DNA of 31,175 nucleotides from a virus. Location of the stretch: the IMG/VR virus record IMGVR_UViG_3300048908_000423, positions 1-31,175 of that record, one strand, 5' to 3'. The notes below the pieces were generated by a model that was not told the origin of the DNA, did no database searches, and saw nothing but the letters and a program-made list of their open reading frames with translations. The position numbers and the translations under genes were made by a program. Shown here one piece after another: positions 1 to 8,111 of this stretch; the first letter of the stretch is position 1; every line of letters begins with the position of its first letter.

Positions 1-811
1 CAATCGCGGTCAGCGCGGTCGAATCGGCGAGCAGCTCATCCGTGATGGTCATCTTGGAGATGAGCTTTTTCAGATCGAATTCGATCAGGCGGAACTTCGG
101 CTTGGATTCGTCGCCAGCGACGCCTTCAGCCGCCCATTTGGACGAAACGCCGCCCCAGCGCGAGCCGGTCGCGCGGCTGGTTTCATCCACGCCCGGGATT
201 TTCAGGCCGTTGGAGGTCGCGCTGATCGGGATCTTGTTCACGCGCTGGATGATTTCGCCCATGTCATGCGAGAGCATGAAGATCGAGGCGGCGAAATCGA
301 CCTGGACGAGGAAGCCGCCGCCGGTCGAATCAACTTCGCCGGCGCCGGTCGGGGCGCGGACGAGGCGGGAATCGGAGCGCGTGCCCTTGCTCAGGTAATA
401 ATCCGAGATCGCGTGAAGCTGCTCGCCGAAGGTCCGGAAATGGTTCTGGGCGCTGGGCACGAAACCGAGCTGCTTGCGCGCGATGCTGAGGGCATCGGAG
501 AACTCGGCCTTTTCGCCTTCCTGGCGCGCATGGGCGCGAAGTTCGCGGGCCATGGAGCTGACGGTCGGCGCGGCGCGAAGGCTGTCGGCGGCACGCTCGG
601 TCGCGGCGGGGTCGGCCGGGTTCAAGTCGCCGACCGGGCGCGCGAGCGCGGCGCTGCGAGCCTGGGCCCTTTCGCCGCGGGCGATCTCGCTTTCGGTTGC
701 GGTGATTTCGGCCTCGACGGCGTCGAAGGCCTTGGCGTCGGCGATGACGTCCGGGGTGTTCAGCTTGTCGGTCAGTTCGCCGAGTTTACGGCGCAGCGCA
801 TTCAGAGACAT
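1..811 (-). CDS. Phage major capsid protein, HK97 fold (partial)
   Basis: This is the structural subunit of the icosahedral head. Only the first 270 residues are present because the gene runs off the left edge of the window. The ATG at 811-809 has a GGAG about ten bases upstream. Residues 1-55 are charged and predicted helical, as in the N-terminal delta (scaffold) domain of HK97-type capsids that the prohead protease removes. From about residue 100 the protein has the family pattern, including the GTRSDSRLV stretch, a glycine-rich STGGGFLVQ segment where the folded shell domain begins, and a GLKIPGVDETSRA segment. It follows the prohead protease gene after a 175-base gap that contains hairpins. 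The family is clear. The full length, usually near 400 residues, cannot be seen. Confidence 0.93.
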   Translation of the reverse strand, partial: MSLNALRRKLGELTDKLNTPDVIADAKAFDAVEAEITATESEIARGERAQARSAALARPVGDLNPADPAATERAADSLRAAPTVSSMARELRAHARQEGEKAEFSDALSIARKQLGFVPSAQNHFRTFGEQLHAISDYYLSKGTRSDSRLVRAPTGAGEVDSTGGGFLVQVDFAASIFMLSHDMGEIIQRVNKIPISATSNGLKIPGVDETSRATGSRWGGVSSKWAAEGVAGDESKPKFRLIEFDLKKLISKMTITDELLADSTALTAI

Positions 812-923
812 AAACAGGCTCCATCTTGAAGGGGCGCCTCACGGCGGTCCGGGATGCGGCGTCGGCATGACGCTGCGGTTGGGGCTTGCCCAAAGCCTCA
901 ATTTGTGTGGGCGATCCGCCACA

Positions 924-959
924 GCCCGTCGAAAGACGGGCGTCTTTCGACGCCCTTTT
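924..959. promoter_or_regulatory. Overlapping hairpins between protease and capsid genes
   Basis: A perfect 12-base inverted repeat (CGTCGAAAGACG at 927-938, CGTCTTTCGACG at 941-952) can fold as two mutually exclusive hairpins. One has stem GCCCGTC/GACGGGC (924-941). The other has stem GGGCGTC/GACGCCC (938-955). In the minus-strand transcript the latter is capped by a GAAA tetraloop. On the plus strand it is followed by TTTT, so it could act as a plus-strand terminator. On the minus strand no T-run follows, so full termination of the head operon is unlikely. An RNA-processing, stabilising or attenuating role upstream of the capsid gene is an inference. Confidence 0.5.
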
Positions 960-986
960 GGGCAGCGGAAAGGGGTTTGGTGTGCG

Positions 987-2216
987 TCAGACGGCCCGAA
1001 GGGCGGCGGCGCGCTGGCGAGCGACGGCCTTGCGGCGGCGAAGGTCTTCGGCGGCTTTTTCCGCGTCGCCGTCCGCGTCGTCGTCGGCGCCGGTTTCGTC
1101 GTCGTCCGGCTCGACCACGCCGAGGATCGCAGCGGCTGCTTCGCAAATCTGGCCGTGCGCCGTGCGCAGCTTTTTCTCGTTGGCGGTAGAAATGCTCTTG
1201 CCCGATCGCGCCACAACGAAGGGCGCGGCCTTGGCGATGGAGATCGTGACCTTGTCGCCTTTGGCGTGGGAACTCGCCGCCTTGAGCAGTCCAGCGACGG
1301 CGATTTCGTCCAGCGAGGCGATGGCCTTGATGGCGGAGAGGCGGATATCGCCTGCGGAAAGGGAGACGACTTCGCCCTCGTCCGCTTCGTCTTCGTCGCG
1401 GCCGGCGAGCAGTTCGGCGACTTCTTCGGCGGTCATGTCGATCAGCACTTGGCCTAGCGCTTTCATGGCGTCGAGCAGGGCCTGCGGGATCGGCGAATTA
1501 TCGCCTTCGTATTCTGCTTCCCAGGCGACGCTGTCTTGCAGATAGCCGAGGTCGCAGAGGATGGAGGCGAGGAAGCTGACCGAATAGAGGCCCTTTTTGT
1601 GGATCTTCGGCGCGGCGTCTCGCGTCGCCGGGGCCGGCTCGGCGGAGAGACCGAGGCGAGAGATATCGATCCCCGCGGCTTTGGCCTGCACGAGGGCGTT
1701 GGCGTTGGCTGGGATTGGGACGATGGAGATTTCGAGCAGTTCCTGCTTTTTGAAATTCACGCCTTGCGGGCGGCTCTTGTCCTTGGCCAGTTCCCATTCG
1801 ATCGGCTGGAAGCCGACGCTGACGGTTTTGAGGAAACCGCCCTTGACCATCTGATAGACGGCCTCGGCGTTGGGATTGACGTCGGCGGACATGAATTCGA
1901 TATCGCCGATCAGGCGCGAGCCTTCGACGCGGACGTTTTTGGCGCAGCCGATGACGTTTTCGACGGTTCCGGCGTCATGGGCGAACAGGGCGATGGGATT
2001 GGCGTTGAAGTTCGCCAGATCCCAGCCGCGCGCGAGAATGACGTCGCCGTAACGGTCGACCGATTCATCCGAGAAGACGAAGGTAAAGGTGCGGTCTTCC
2101 GTGGCTGCGACCGGCTCGCCGACCGTGGCGAAGCGGACGGACGGCGTGTCGTTGCAAGCATTCAGGCCGGAAATTGCGTCCCTGAATTTGCCGATATCGA
2201 TCACGGTTCTGTTCAT
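987..2216 (-). CDS. Prohead (HK97-family) serine protease with C-terminal extension
   Basis: This enzyme matures the prohead by cleaving the capsid protein's scaffold region and then itself. The N-terminal half fits the U35 / caudovirus prohead protease family: a SDESVDRYGDVI segment, the candidate catalytic His80 in ALFAHDAG and Ser133 in TVSVGFQP, followed by an ISIVPIPANA segment. The protein is 409 residues, roughly twice the protease domain. The second half is acidic and helical and ends in a basic tail, and may serve as internal scaffold. The ATG at 2216 is preferred over an upstream in-frame ATG at 2270 because it lies seven bases after the portal stop and has a TTGAGG ribosome-binding site overlapping that stop. 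It is flanked by portal and capsid genes in the standard head-gene order. Confidence 0.93.
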   Translation of the reverse strand: MNRTVIDIGKFRDAISGLNACNDTPSVRFATVGEPVAATEDRTFTFVFSDESVDRYGDVILARGWDLANFNANPIALFAHDAGTVENVIGCAKNVRVEGSRLIGDIEFMSADVNPNAEAVYQMVKGGFLKTVSVGFQPIEWELAKDKSRPQGVNFKKQELLEISIVPIPANANALVQAKAAGIDISRLGLSAEPAPATRDAAPKIHKKGLYSVSFLASILCDLGYLQDSVAWEAEYEGDNSPIPQALLDAMKALGQVLIDMTAEEVAELLAGRDEDEADEGEVVSLSAGDIRLSAIKAIASLDEIAVAGLLKAASSHAKGDKVTISIAKAAPFVVARSGKSISTANEKKLRTAHGQICEAAAAILGVVEPDDDETGADDDADGDAEKAAEDLRRRKAVARQRAAALRAV

Positions 2217-2223
2217 GACGGCC

Positions 2224-3492
2224 TCAAGGTTTCTGTTCGGCGGAACCATCCGCTGGGCGCCCGCCGCCATCGGCTGGGCCGCCGGTGGCGTGACTGCCGG
2301 CCGATGCCAGGTTCGTGGGTTTCAGCAGATCATCGCCGCCGGGCATCGGGTCTTTTCCGTCGTCGCGGCGGGCGTCGTTTTGCGTCCAGAATCCGCCCGC
2401 GATGGCGCGCGCGTAATTGTTGAATCGCTGGGTCTGATCGCCGCGCGTGAGCTGCGTCAGGTCGAAATCGATGAATAGGCGTTGTCGGCGCAGATCGAAG
2501 TCCACGTCGAGTTTCCACGCCCAGCGGGCCGTGTAGCTCGACATGGTCAGGTTGATGTATTCCTGCGCCTGCTGAAGGATATTATTGTTGGTCGAACGGC
2601 CGAGATCGCCGAGCATATGGGCCGGGATGCGCCAGATGCGGGCGACTTCCTGAATTTGCAGGCCGCGCGCGGCGATATATTCGGCGTCGGCCGCGCTGAG
2701 CGTGGTCGGCTGATATTTCAGCCCCTGTTCGAGGACGACGATCTTGCCCGCGTTCTGCAGGCCGGATTTCTTGCTCTTCCAATCCTCGGACATGCGCTTG
2801 GCCGCTTCCGGCGTCAGGCTTTTGTCCGTCGTCAGGATGCCGCTGCTATTGGCGCCCTGGCTCATATATTGCGCGGCCTGGCGCTCATAGCCGAGCGAAA
2901 GGCCGATGGCTTCCTTGGCGAGCGCGATGCGCGACGCGCCGACGAGGCCATTGAGGCTGAAGCCGCGAATATGCAGCATGTCCTCAGCCGGGATCAGGAA
3001 CGGCAGGCCCTGAAGCTCGGACAGCAAATGCAGGCCGCTCGGCGTGACCCGGTAGAAAATGCCGCCGCCCGGCGCCTCCCAGACGCCGACCCAATCGGCA
3101 TTGACCGGGATGAGTTTGATGACGCGCCCGCGCATGTCGCGGATTTTGACCGAATAGGCATTGCCGCGCAGCACGAGGCTGAGCTGCATCATTTCCGCCC
3201 ATTCGTAATAGTTTTGCCAATCGTTGGGTTGGTAGAGCAGCGGATAAAGTTCGTGATCTTCCGCGACCGTGCGGGAGCCGTCCTGGTCGCGGCGATAGAT
3301 GGTCGGCGTGAGTTTGGCGAAATCCTCGCAAAGCATGGTGGCCGCCGCGAGGACGGTCGTCGCAGTCAGGGCCGTGACCTGATTGATCTCGACGCCGCTG
3401 ACGGCATGGGCGGAGAAGCCGCCGTTAGACCAAAGGCCGCCGCCCTCCGACGAGCGCTTGCGGCCTCCGAAAAGGCGCGTGAACAATGACAT
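2224..3492 (-). CDS. Phage portal protein (HK97 type)
   Basis: The portal forms the dodecameric ring at one head vertex through which DNA is packaged and to which the tail joins. The 422-residue product starts MSLFTRLFGGRKR. It carries the family's GVEINQVTALTATTVLAAAT region, the LYQPNDWQNYYEW and LRGNAYSVKIRD segments, and a C-terminal wing/stem with YINLTMSSYTARW and a GGDDLLKPTN-type tail. The ATG at 3492 has AGAGAGG just upstream. A longer reading from 3531 would begin inside a palindromic repeat element, so it is rejected. Length and neighbours (large terminase upstream, protease downstream) match the family. Confidence 0.94.
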   Translation of the reverse strand: MSLFTRLFGGRKRSSEGGGLWSNGGFSAHAVSGVEINQVTALTATTVLAAATMLCEDFAKLTPTIYRRDQDGSRTVAEDHELYPLLYQPNDWQNYYEWAEMMQLSLVLRGNAYSVKIRDMRGRVIKLIPVNADWVGVWEAPGGGIFYRVTPSGLHLLSELQGLPFLIPAEDMLHIRGFSLNGLVGASRIALAKEAIGLSLGYERQAAQYMSQGANSSGILTTDKSLTPEAAKRMSEDWKSKKSGLQNAGKIVVLEQGLKYQPTTLSAADAEYIAARGLQIQEVARIWRIPAHMLGDLGRSTNNNILQQAQEYINLTMSSYTARWAWKLDVDFDLRRQRLFIDFDLTQLTRGDQTQRFNNYARAIAGGFWTQNDARRDDGKDPMPGGDDLLKPTNLASAGSHATGGPADGGGRPADGSAEQKP

Positions 3493-3523
3493 TGCGCCTC
3501 TCTGAGTTGGCGGGTTGGGGCGG

Positions 3524-3552
3524 CCCTTCATCCGGCGCTTCGCGCCACCTTC
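3524..3552 (-). repeat. Partial REP-like palindromic element between terminase and portal
   Basis: Read on the minus strand this stretch matches about 25 of 27 positions of the second half of the element at 13791-13838, including the conserved GCCGGATGA and a short GGCGC-GAA-GCGCC hairpin. It lies exactly in the 65-base gap between the large terminase stop and the portal start. Short palindromic families of this form are widespread in Hyphomicrobiales chromosomes. Only the hairpin-plus-GGATGA half is present here. Confidence 0.7.
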
Positions 3553-3557
3553 GCCGA

Positions 3558-5336
3558 TCAGCCGAAGACGACGAGCCCGCGATCGGCGGAATAGACCGAC
3601 GCATCCGGCAGTTCCGGATTGGCAGTCATCAGCGCCGCGGCGTTGAACAAGGCCATGGCGACGTCGACCTTGCCGAAGCCGCTTTCCTCGCGCGCGACGC
3701 GAACCGCCGTGGGCGTCTGGATCAGTTTCAGATTGCCGACGCTCCAGGACAGCAGCGGGCCGCCGCCATGGCCGAAAGAGCCATCAGCGAGTTTGCGCTC
3801 GACCGTTTTGAACGCGCCCATCAGGCCGATGCCCTGGCGGACGCCGAACAGCAATTCCTCGTCCTGGGTGATTCCGACCGAGGCGAGGGCGTCGACGATG
3901 GTTCCGATTCCCATCGCGTCGACGCCGACTTTCGCCAGAAGGCCGCGCTCGTGAATATTGTGGATGATTCCGACGATTTCGGCGACATCGGGTGTCCAGC
4001 CTTCCGGGGTTTTGTCCGGCGGTAGGGCGTCTTCGATCAGCTCGCGCAGGTCGTCGTCGCCGTCTGAGAGATCGGTGATGTCGAGGTCGAAGCGGAAGAC
4101 CGTCAGTTCGCCGGCCTTTTTGAACTCCAAATAATCGACGGCATTGCCTTTGCGGCGGCCAATGCCGATGGTCGAGATCAGCCCCCTGCCCCAGGCGAGC
4201 CAGCGTTTCGTTCCGCGCTCGCGCCCGATCACGGCGAGGCCGAGAAGATCGTCGAGGCCGCCGCCGTCGAGGCCGACCGTGACCAGTTCGCAGCGGTCGA
4301 GGATCTGCTCGAGCGTCAAGCCTTGTTCGGCGCGGCGGCCCCAGAGCTCCGCGCCCGCCCAGCCATCGGCGCGCAGGCCGTTGCCGATCTGGACGTTGAG
4401 ATGCTTGGCGTAAACGCCGGCGAGTTGCGCTTTGCCGGCGCGTTGCGCTTCAGCGATTTTGCCGGCGATATATTCAGGATCGACCGAGGCGCCGAGGTTC
4501 GGATTGGTGATGTACCAGTATTTTCGGTCGTTGAACGCATCGTCCTTGAGTAGCTTTTCCGGGAATTCGTAGAGGACCGGGAGCTTTTTGGGATCGGCGA
4601 TCTTGCCGTCGCGGATGGAGCGAAATTCTTCAAGCTTGTCCTTGAAGACGCCCTGCGGCGGCCCGTCCGAGTGCGTAGACAGGTAGATGGAAAAGCCTTC
4701 CGGCCGCGAGGCCAGGCCGCCCTCGGCCTCCAGCAGCATGTTCGCGGCGTTGGCGCGCTTGCCGAACAGCCACAGTTCATCGACCAGCAGGCCGATGGTC
4801 TTTTTGCCGCCGACCGTTTCGCAATCCGCCGCGACGACTTTCAACGTCGCGCCGGTGTTCCGGTGCTCGATCACGCGCCCGGCGCAAGGCTTCAGAATGC
4901 TGCGCAAGACGGGATGCTCACGCACCGTATCGGCGGCGGGCGTGTAGCTGTTGTCGGCGACTTCCTTGGTCGGAGCGAGGATGTAGAATTCGCCCGACTC
5001 GCGCCAGTTGCGGATCAGCGCCGTGACCATGATGTCGGCAGCGAGCGTGCTCTTGCCGTTTTTCTTGGCGATGAGCAGGAAATAATACTGGATCAGCCGG
5101 CGCCCGGCCTCGGCGTCATAAGACCCGAAGATCGCCTTGACGAAATCGAACACCCAGGGGCGGCCGATATCTCCGAACAGAGGCTTGCCGGCGACGTCCA
5201 CCACCGGCAGCGAATTGAAGATGTCCAGCGCGGCGACGGCCTCGTCGGGGAACAGCGGCTCGAACGGGATCAACGGCCGCTGTTCGATCAGGCGCTCGCG
5301 CCAGTCGGGGATGGCGGTCGTCCAGGCCGGTTGCAC
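3558..5336 (-). CDS. terL: Terminase large subunit (ATPase and nuclease)
   Basis: This is the DNA-packaging motor, which cuts concatemeric phage DNA and pumps it through the portal. The 592-residue protein has an N-terminal ATPase with an adenine-binding region, a Walker A of the HK97 type (AKKNGKST, residues 90-97), and a Walker B ending in Asp186-Glu187 (GLLVDE). The C-terminal RNase H-like nuclease has acidic residues at about Asp357 (TVGLDGGGLDDL), Asp473 (KVGVDAMGIG) and Asp558 (GKVDVAMALFNA). The start is a GTG (5336-5334) directly abutting the terS stop codon, so the two are probably translationally coupled. Length is normal and no motif is missing. Confidence 0.96.
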   Translation of the reverse strand: MQPAWTTAIPDWRERLIEQRPLIPFEPLFPDEAVAALDIFNSLPVVDVAGKPLFGDIGRPWVFDFVKAIFGSYDAEAGRRLIQYYFLLIAKKNGKSTLAADIMVTALIRNWRESGEFYILAPTKEVADNSYTPAADTVREHPVLRSILKPCAGRVIEHRNTGATLKVVAADCETVGGKKTIGLLVDELWLFGKRANAANMLLEAEGGLASRPEGFSIYLSTHSDGPPQGVFKDKLEEFRSIRDGKIADPKKLPVLYEFPEKLLKDDAFNDRKYWYITNPNLGASVDPEYIAGKIAEAQRAGKAQLAGVYAKHLNVQIGNGLRADGWAGAELWGRRAEQGLTLEQILDRCELVTVGLDGGGLDDLLGLAVIGRERGTKRWLAWGRGLISTIGIGRRKGNAVDYLEFKKAGELTVFRFDLDITDLSDGDDDLRELIEDALPPDKTPEGWTPDVAEIVGIIHNIHERGLLAKVGVDAMGIGTIVDALASVGITQDEELLFGVRQGIGLMGAFKTVERKLADGSFGHGGGPLLSWSVGNLKLIQTPTAVRVAREESGFGKVDVAMALFNAAALMTANPELPDASVYSADRGLVVFG

Positions 5337-5954
5337 TTACGAGAACCTCTGACGCGGGGGAACCGGCGTGGCGTATGGGCCGCTCGCCGCGATTTCGGCG
5401 GCGCGGGACAGCTCTTCCTTTTTGCCGAGCGGGCGGTCGCGCTGCTCTTCGGGCATGCGCGCCTTGCCAACCGTGCCGAGGCCGCGATCGAGCAAGGCTT
5501 TGGCCGCCGAGGCGATGGCGCTTTCGCTAGCGCCGTCGAGGGCGATCTTGCGCAGCACCTCGATGGCGAGATGGGCGTATTTGCGCGCCTCGGTGCGGAT
5601 CTCGGCGTGAACCGTTGGCGCGGCGGCCTGTTGGGGGGCCATCATGAACGGGAGCATCGCGGCGTCGCCGCCGATATCGACCGTGGGCTTGCCGTAGCCG
5701 CGGTCGAGGATTTCCTTGGCCGCCGAGATTTTGGCGGCCTCGCTCCTGCCATGGGCCAGTACCTTGACCAGCGCCGAGAGGACGTGGCTGGCATGGCCTT
5801 GCGCGAGGCCATCGATCTCGTCCGGCGGCGGCGTTTGCAACGCGGCGGCGCGGTTGAGGTCGGAAAGCGCGGAGGGCTTGACGTAACCTTTTGGCTTGCG
5901 GCCGGCGCCAGCGCGCGCGCCACCACGACGGGACTTCTTTTCGCTTTCCGTCAT
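5337..5954 (-). CDS. terS: Terminase small subunit-like protein
   Basis: This protein likely recognises the packaging site on phage DNA and recruits the large subunit. It is 205 residues and begins with the basic, glycine-rich GGARAGAGRKPKGY motif seen at the start of many phage small terminases. Two helical segments with related sequences follow, KISAAKEILDRGYGKPTVDI around 75-95 and AIASAAKALLDRGLGTVGKA around 150-170. This internal repetition suggests two similar helical units. The stop codon abuts the terL GTG. The assignment rests on the N-terminal motif and position; small terminases are poorly conserved. Confidence 0.85.
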   Translation of the reverse strand: MTESEKKSRRGGARAGAGRKPKGYVKPSALSDLNRAAALQTPPPDEIDGLAQGHASHVLSALVKVLAHGRSEAAKISAAKEILDRGYGKPTVDIGGDAAMLPFMMAPQQAAAPTVHAEIRTEARKYAHLAIEVLRKIALDGASESAIASAAKALLDRGLGTVGKARMPEEQRDRPLGKKEELSRAAEIAASGPYATPVPPRQRFS

Positions 5955-5960
5955 GGCGAT

Positions 5961-5996
5961 GTTTGATTTCCGCTTTTCAAAGCCGCTTAATCAAAC
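5961..5996. repeat. Nested inverted repeat upstream of terS (possible cos or TerS-binding region)
   Basis: An outer perfect 8-base inverted repeat, GTTTGATT (5961-5968) and AATCAAAC (5989-5996), encloses a second dyad GCTTT-TC-AAAGC (5972-5983). It begins about seven bases upstream of the terS start, in the 120-base gap between the HNH and terS genes. In HK97-like phages that carry an HNH gene beside the terminase, the cos site lies in this part of the genome. The role here is inferred from position only. Confidence 0.35.
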
Positions 5997-6074
5997 CTCT
6001 GGCAAACCAAAATTTTTTACGCGCATGGGAATGGGTGCGGTTGCAGAGGCGGCATTTCTGAGGAATTAAACCCC

Positions 6075-6398
6075 CTACCCCTCCTGGCACGCGATCCGCT
6101 TTCGCCGCTCTTCGGCGGTCTTCCGCGTGTGGCACGAGCCGCAGAGGCATTGACCGTTCGCTGGATCAAGAAGCGCGCCGCCATCCTGAACTTCGATGAT
6201 GTGGTCGGCGAACATTCGCGCCTCTTTCCGACCACACCCCGGCGACTGGCACACGCCACCCGCGCGGGCAATGACCTTGGCGCGCCACGCCTGGTGTTCC
6301 GGCGTCAGATAAACCGCATACGCAATCTTCGGCGGCACTTTCGCGACAGCCAGCGAGGCTGACCGAAGCATCGGAGGGGCGAATCTCAACCGCCCCAT
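6075..6398 (-). CDS. HNH endonuclease beside the terminase
   Basis: This 107-residue protein has the HNH fold signature. A zinc-knuckle Cys pair (Cys50 and Cys55) precedes Asp65-His66 in FADHIIEV, then come Asn81 in DPANGQCLC, a second Cys pair (Cys86/Cys89) and His90 in SCHTRKT. HNH proteins next to terminase genes in HK97-like phages are known to take part in cos cleavage and packaging together with the terminase. The gene starts seven bases after the stop of the preceding small gene, so it is in the same transcript. Position and motif order strongly support a packaging-associated nuclease. Confidence 0.92.
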   Translation of the reverse strand: MGRLRFAPPMLRSASLAVAKVPPKIAYAVYLTPEHQAWRAKVIARAGGVCQSPGCGRKEARMFADHIIEVQDGGALLDPANGQCLCGSCHTRKTAEERRKRIACQEG

Positions 6399-6405
6399 CG
6401 CGATA

Positions 6406-6609
6406 TCAACCCGCAGCCGGCGCGGGGTTCGCGGCGACCACCTGATTGAGCGTGTCGGCGATTCCCTGAACCTGGCTCGTCAGAGCCGCCAGCGCGTTCG
6501 CTTCGACAGCGACGGCGGCGTGATCCGTGATCGATTTCGTGGCGTTCTGAGCGGCGGTCGAGAGATTGCCCACAGCCTGAACAAGGGCGTCGAATTGCGG
6601 CGACGGCAT
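6406..6609 (-). CDS. Small helical phage protein, function unknown
   Basis: A 67-residue protein beginning MPSPQFDALVQAVGNLSTA, rich in Ala, Gln, Thr and Val, probably a single amphipathic or coiled-coil helix pair with a proline/alanine tail. Small proteins of this look are common at the edge of phage head cassettes, often of unknown role. The ATG at 6609 has AAAGGG about nine bases upstream. An in-frame ATG at 6699 would add 30 residues but has no ribosome-binding site and sits directly after a terminator. It is the first gene of the leftward head operon and ends seven bases before the HNH start. Confidence 0.6.
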   Translation of the reverse strand: MPSPQFDALVQAVGNLSTAAQNATKSITDHAAVAVEANALAALTSQVQGIADTLNQVVAANPAPAAG

Positions 6610-6713
6610 GGGGATCAACCCTTTCAGAATGAGAATGGCGAGAAGATCGCGATGCGCGCGATGGATCATCAGATCAATCGCATCGAGAGGACGGCTCATT
6701 CGGCGCGACCCAA

Positions 6714-6745
6714 CAAAAAAGCCCGCCTCGTTTCCGAAGCAGGCT
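6714..6745 (-). terminator. Rho-independent terminator of the replication transcript
   Basis: On the minus strand an 11-base stem (AGCCTGCTTCG / CGAGGCGGGCT, two G-T pairs) with a GAAA loop is followed by TTTTTTGTT. It lies about 50 bases beyond the stop codon of the 317-residue gene and just before the head operon, so it should separate the replication genes from the late genes. Confidence 0.88.
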
Positions 6746-6795
6746 CTCGTTCCTGTTTATCCGTGGCCAAGATAGCACCAAGCATGCCCGCTCTG

Positions 6796-7749
6796 TCAAG
6801 CATTCCTTGCGATCTTTTTTTCGCCATCGCGCAACACCAATGGAATCGGGCGCTCCATCAAATCCCGCAGCACGCGCCCGCGCCGCGCCTCGCCTTCAAA
6901 CCAAGGCCGCACCGGCAGCGCGCTCGGCTGAACGTCCCACTTCTCCAGCCGCCCGGACAGGTCCGCCGCCAGCACATCGAGCGCCAGCCGCCAAAGCTCA
7001 TGATAGACCCGCGAAACAGCGTCCTCGGTCGGGTCCGGAGACAGAACCGCTTTCGGCGCGACGGACGGATCAAGTTCGGGCCGCACGCCAGAAACCGCCG
7101 TCTCGAACTCGACCCACACGTCGCCGCTCAGGCTCTTTTCCCACTGCCCGCTCTTGCGGAAATATTTCACCATGCCATTCGGCCAGCGTTCGACGTCCTG
7201 CCCAAACTCATCGATCCGCCATTCCGGCGGCTGGCCCAAAATCGCGGCGTTGAACACCAGATTGCGCAGCGGGTTGCGCAAACGCGGGCGCCCGGACGCG
7301 TCAAGCGTTACCACGCGGTCGCGCACCCGCAACGCGCACCGGTCAAGCAGCTCCGGCGCGACATCGCCACGTTCCTCGAATGGCGAAAATTCCGCCAGAC
7401 CGCCGACCTCCAGCGCATCCAGCGAACAAACCGCCTCATGCACGATCAGCGCATCATTGTGCGGCAGATCCTGCGCGAAGAAATCCGCCACGACGCCGAA
7501 GCGATTGTCCGCCAGACCCGCGAGCGACAATTCCTCGGCCCATTCGGAAACCTTGTCCCACGCGCCGCGAAAACCGTCCGGCGCATTCACGCGCGGCGTC
7601 TTCGGAAGCTCGCGCAAATAGGTCCACGCCAGCACATCCTCGATGCCGATCCGCTGCTTCGGCGGCGTCGCGACCTTGGCCCGCATCGGGCCGGACCACG
7701 CCAAAGCCAGATCAATCACCGCCTGCCTCTTGAGTTTGTCGCTCACCAT
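6796..7749 (-). CDS. Hypothetical phage protein downstream of the replication origin
   Basis: I do not recognise a family. The 317-residue product is soluble, acidic and tryptophan-rich, with no signal peptide or membrane segment. Segments such as EDVLAWTYLRELPKTP, NPLRNLVFNAAIL and YHELWRLALDVLAADL suggest a helical protein. The start at 7749 (ATGGTGAGC) has GGGGCTGAAA directly upstream. Longer in-frame starts at 7761 and 7815 would place the N-terminus inside the iteron repeats and lack a ribosome-binding site. It follows the helicase gene across the iteron region and is closed by the terminator at 6714-6745, which suggests a replication-linked role. This is inference from position. Confidence 0.78.
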   Translation of the reverse strand: MVSDKLKRQAVIDLALAWSGPMRAKVATPPKQRIGIEDVLAWTYLRELPKTPRVNAPDGFRGAWDKVSEWAEELSLAGLADNRFGVVADFFAQDLPHNDALIVHEAVCSLDALEVGGLAEFSPFEERGDVAPELLDRCALRVRDRVVTLDASGRPRLRNPLRNLVFNAAILGQPPEWRIDEFGQDVERWPNGMVKYFRKSGQWEKSLSGDVWVEFETAVSGVRPELDPSVAPKAVLSPDPTEDAVSRVYHELWRLALDVLAADLSGRLEKWDVQPSALPVRPWFEGEARRGRVLRDLMERPIPLVLRDGEKKIARNA

Positions 7750-7768
7750 TTTCAGCCCCATTGATGCT

Positions 7769-8055
7769 GCGAGGGTTTGCGAGGGTTCATAAAAACCCTC
7801 GCGCAAAATACGCATTTAAAAACAAGACATTGCGAGGGTTGCGAGGGTTGCGAGGGTTTTCCCTATACGCATGAAAACATTTTATAAATTTCCCCCCGAA
7901 CCCCTTCACGCCTACATACGCGGGAAAAACCCTCGCAACCCTCGCAAGGCTTATCTATCGCATTGAAGGAAAAGCACTATTCGGCGCGAGGGTTGACTTT
8001 CCAACCCTCGCAAACCCTCGCAAACCCTCGCATTTTGAGGCGGCCACGCGAGGGT
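7769..8055. repeat. Iteron array, candidate phage replication origin
   Basis: This 360-base gene-free stretch holds 13 copies of GCGAGGGTT or its complement AACCCTCGC (the last with 8 of 9 bases). Forward copies start at 7769, 7779, 7832, 7841, 7850, 7986 and 8048. Reverse copies start at 7794, 7928, 7937, 8003, 8013 and 8023. Copies occur in clusters with 9- or 10-base spacing, so neighbours recur about once per helical turn. Between the clusters are AT-rich stretches (7813-7831 and 7871-7892, the latter with TTTTATAAATTT). Iterons beside AT-rich DNA and next to a replicative helicase gene are the usual form of an initiator-bound origin. No replication assay is implied. Confidence 0.8.
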
Positions 8056-8111
8056 CAGACTAAAAAGCCGAGCCAAAACCGGGTTACGGGCCAAAGGAGC
8101 CGGGTCGCGCC

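Noticed and set aside
4671-5966. A long plus-strand open frame (about 430 codons) antisense to the terminase genes
   Set aside because: It mirrors terL and terS codons on the opposite strand. The minus-strand proteins have clear Walker and nuclease motifs, while this one is an arginine/glycine-rich composition artefact of high GC.
6520-7764. A 414-codon plus-strand open frame opposite the 317-residue gene
   Set aside because: The translation is arginine/histidine/proline-rich without folded-domain character, whereas the minus-strand product has a natural composition, a ribosome-binding site and a downstream terminator.
7769-8055. The repeat array considered as a CRISPR
   Set aside because: Repeats are only nine bases, occur in both orientations, and have no uniform unique spacers. 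No cas gene is nearby.
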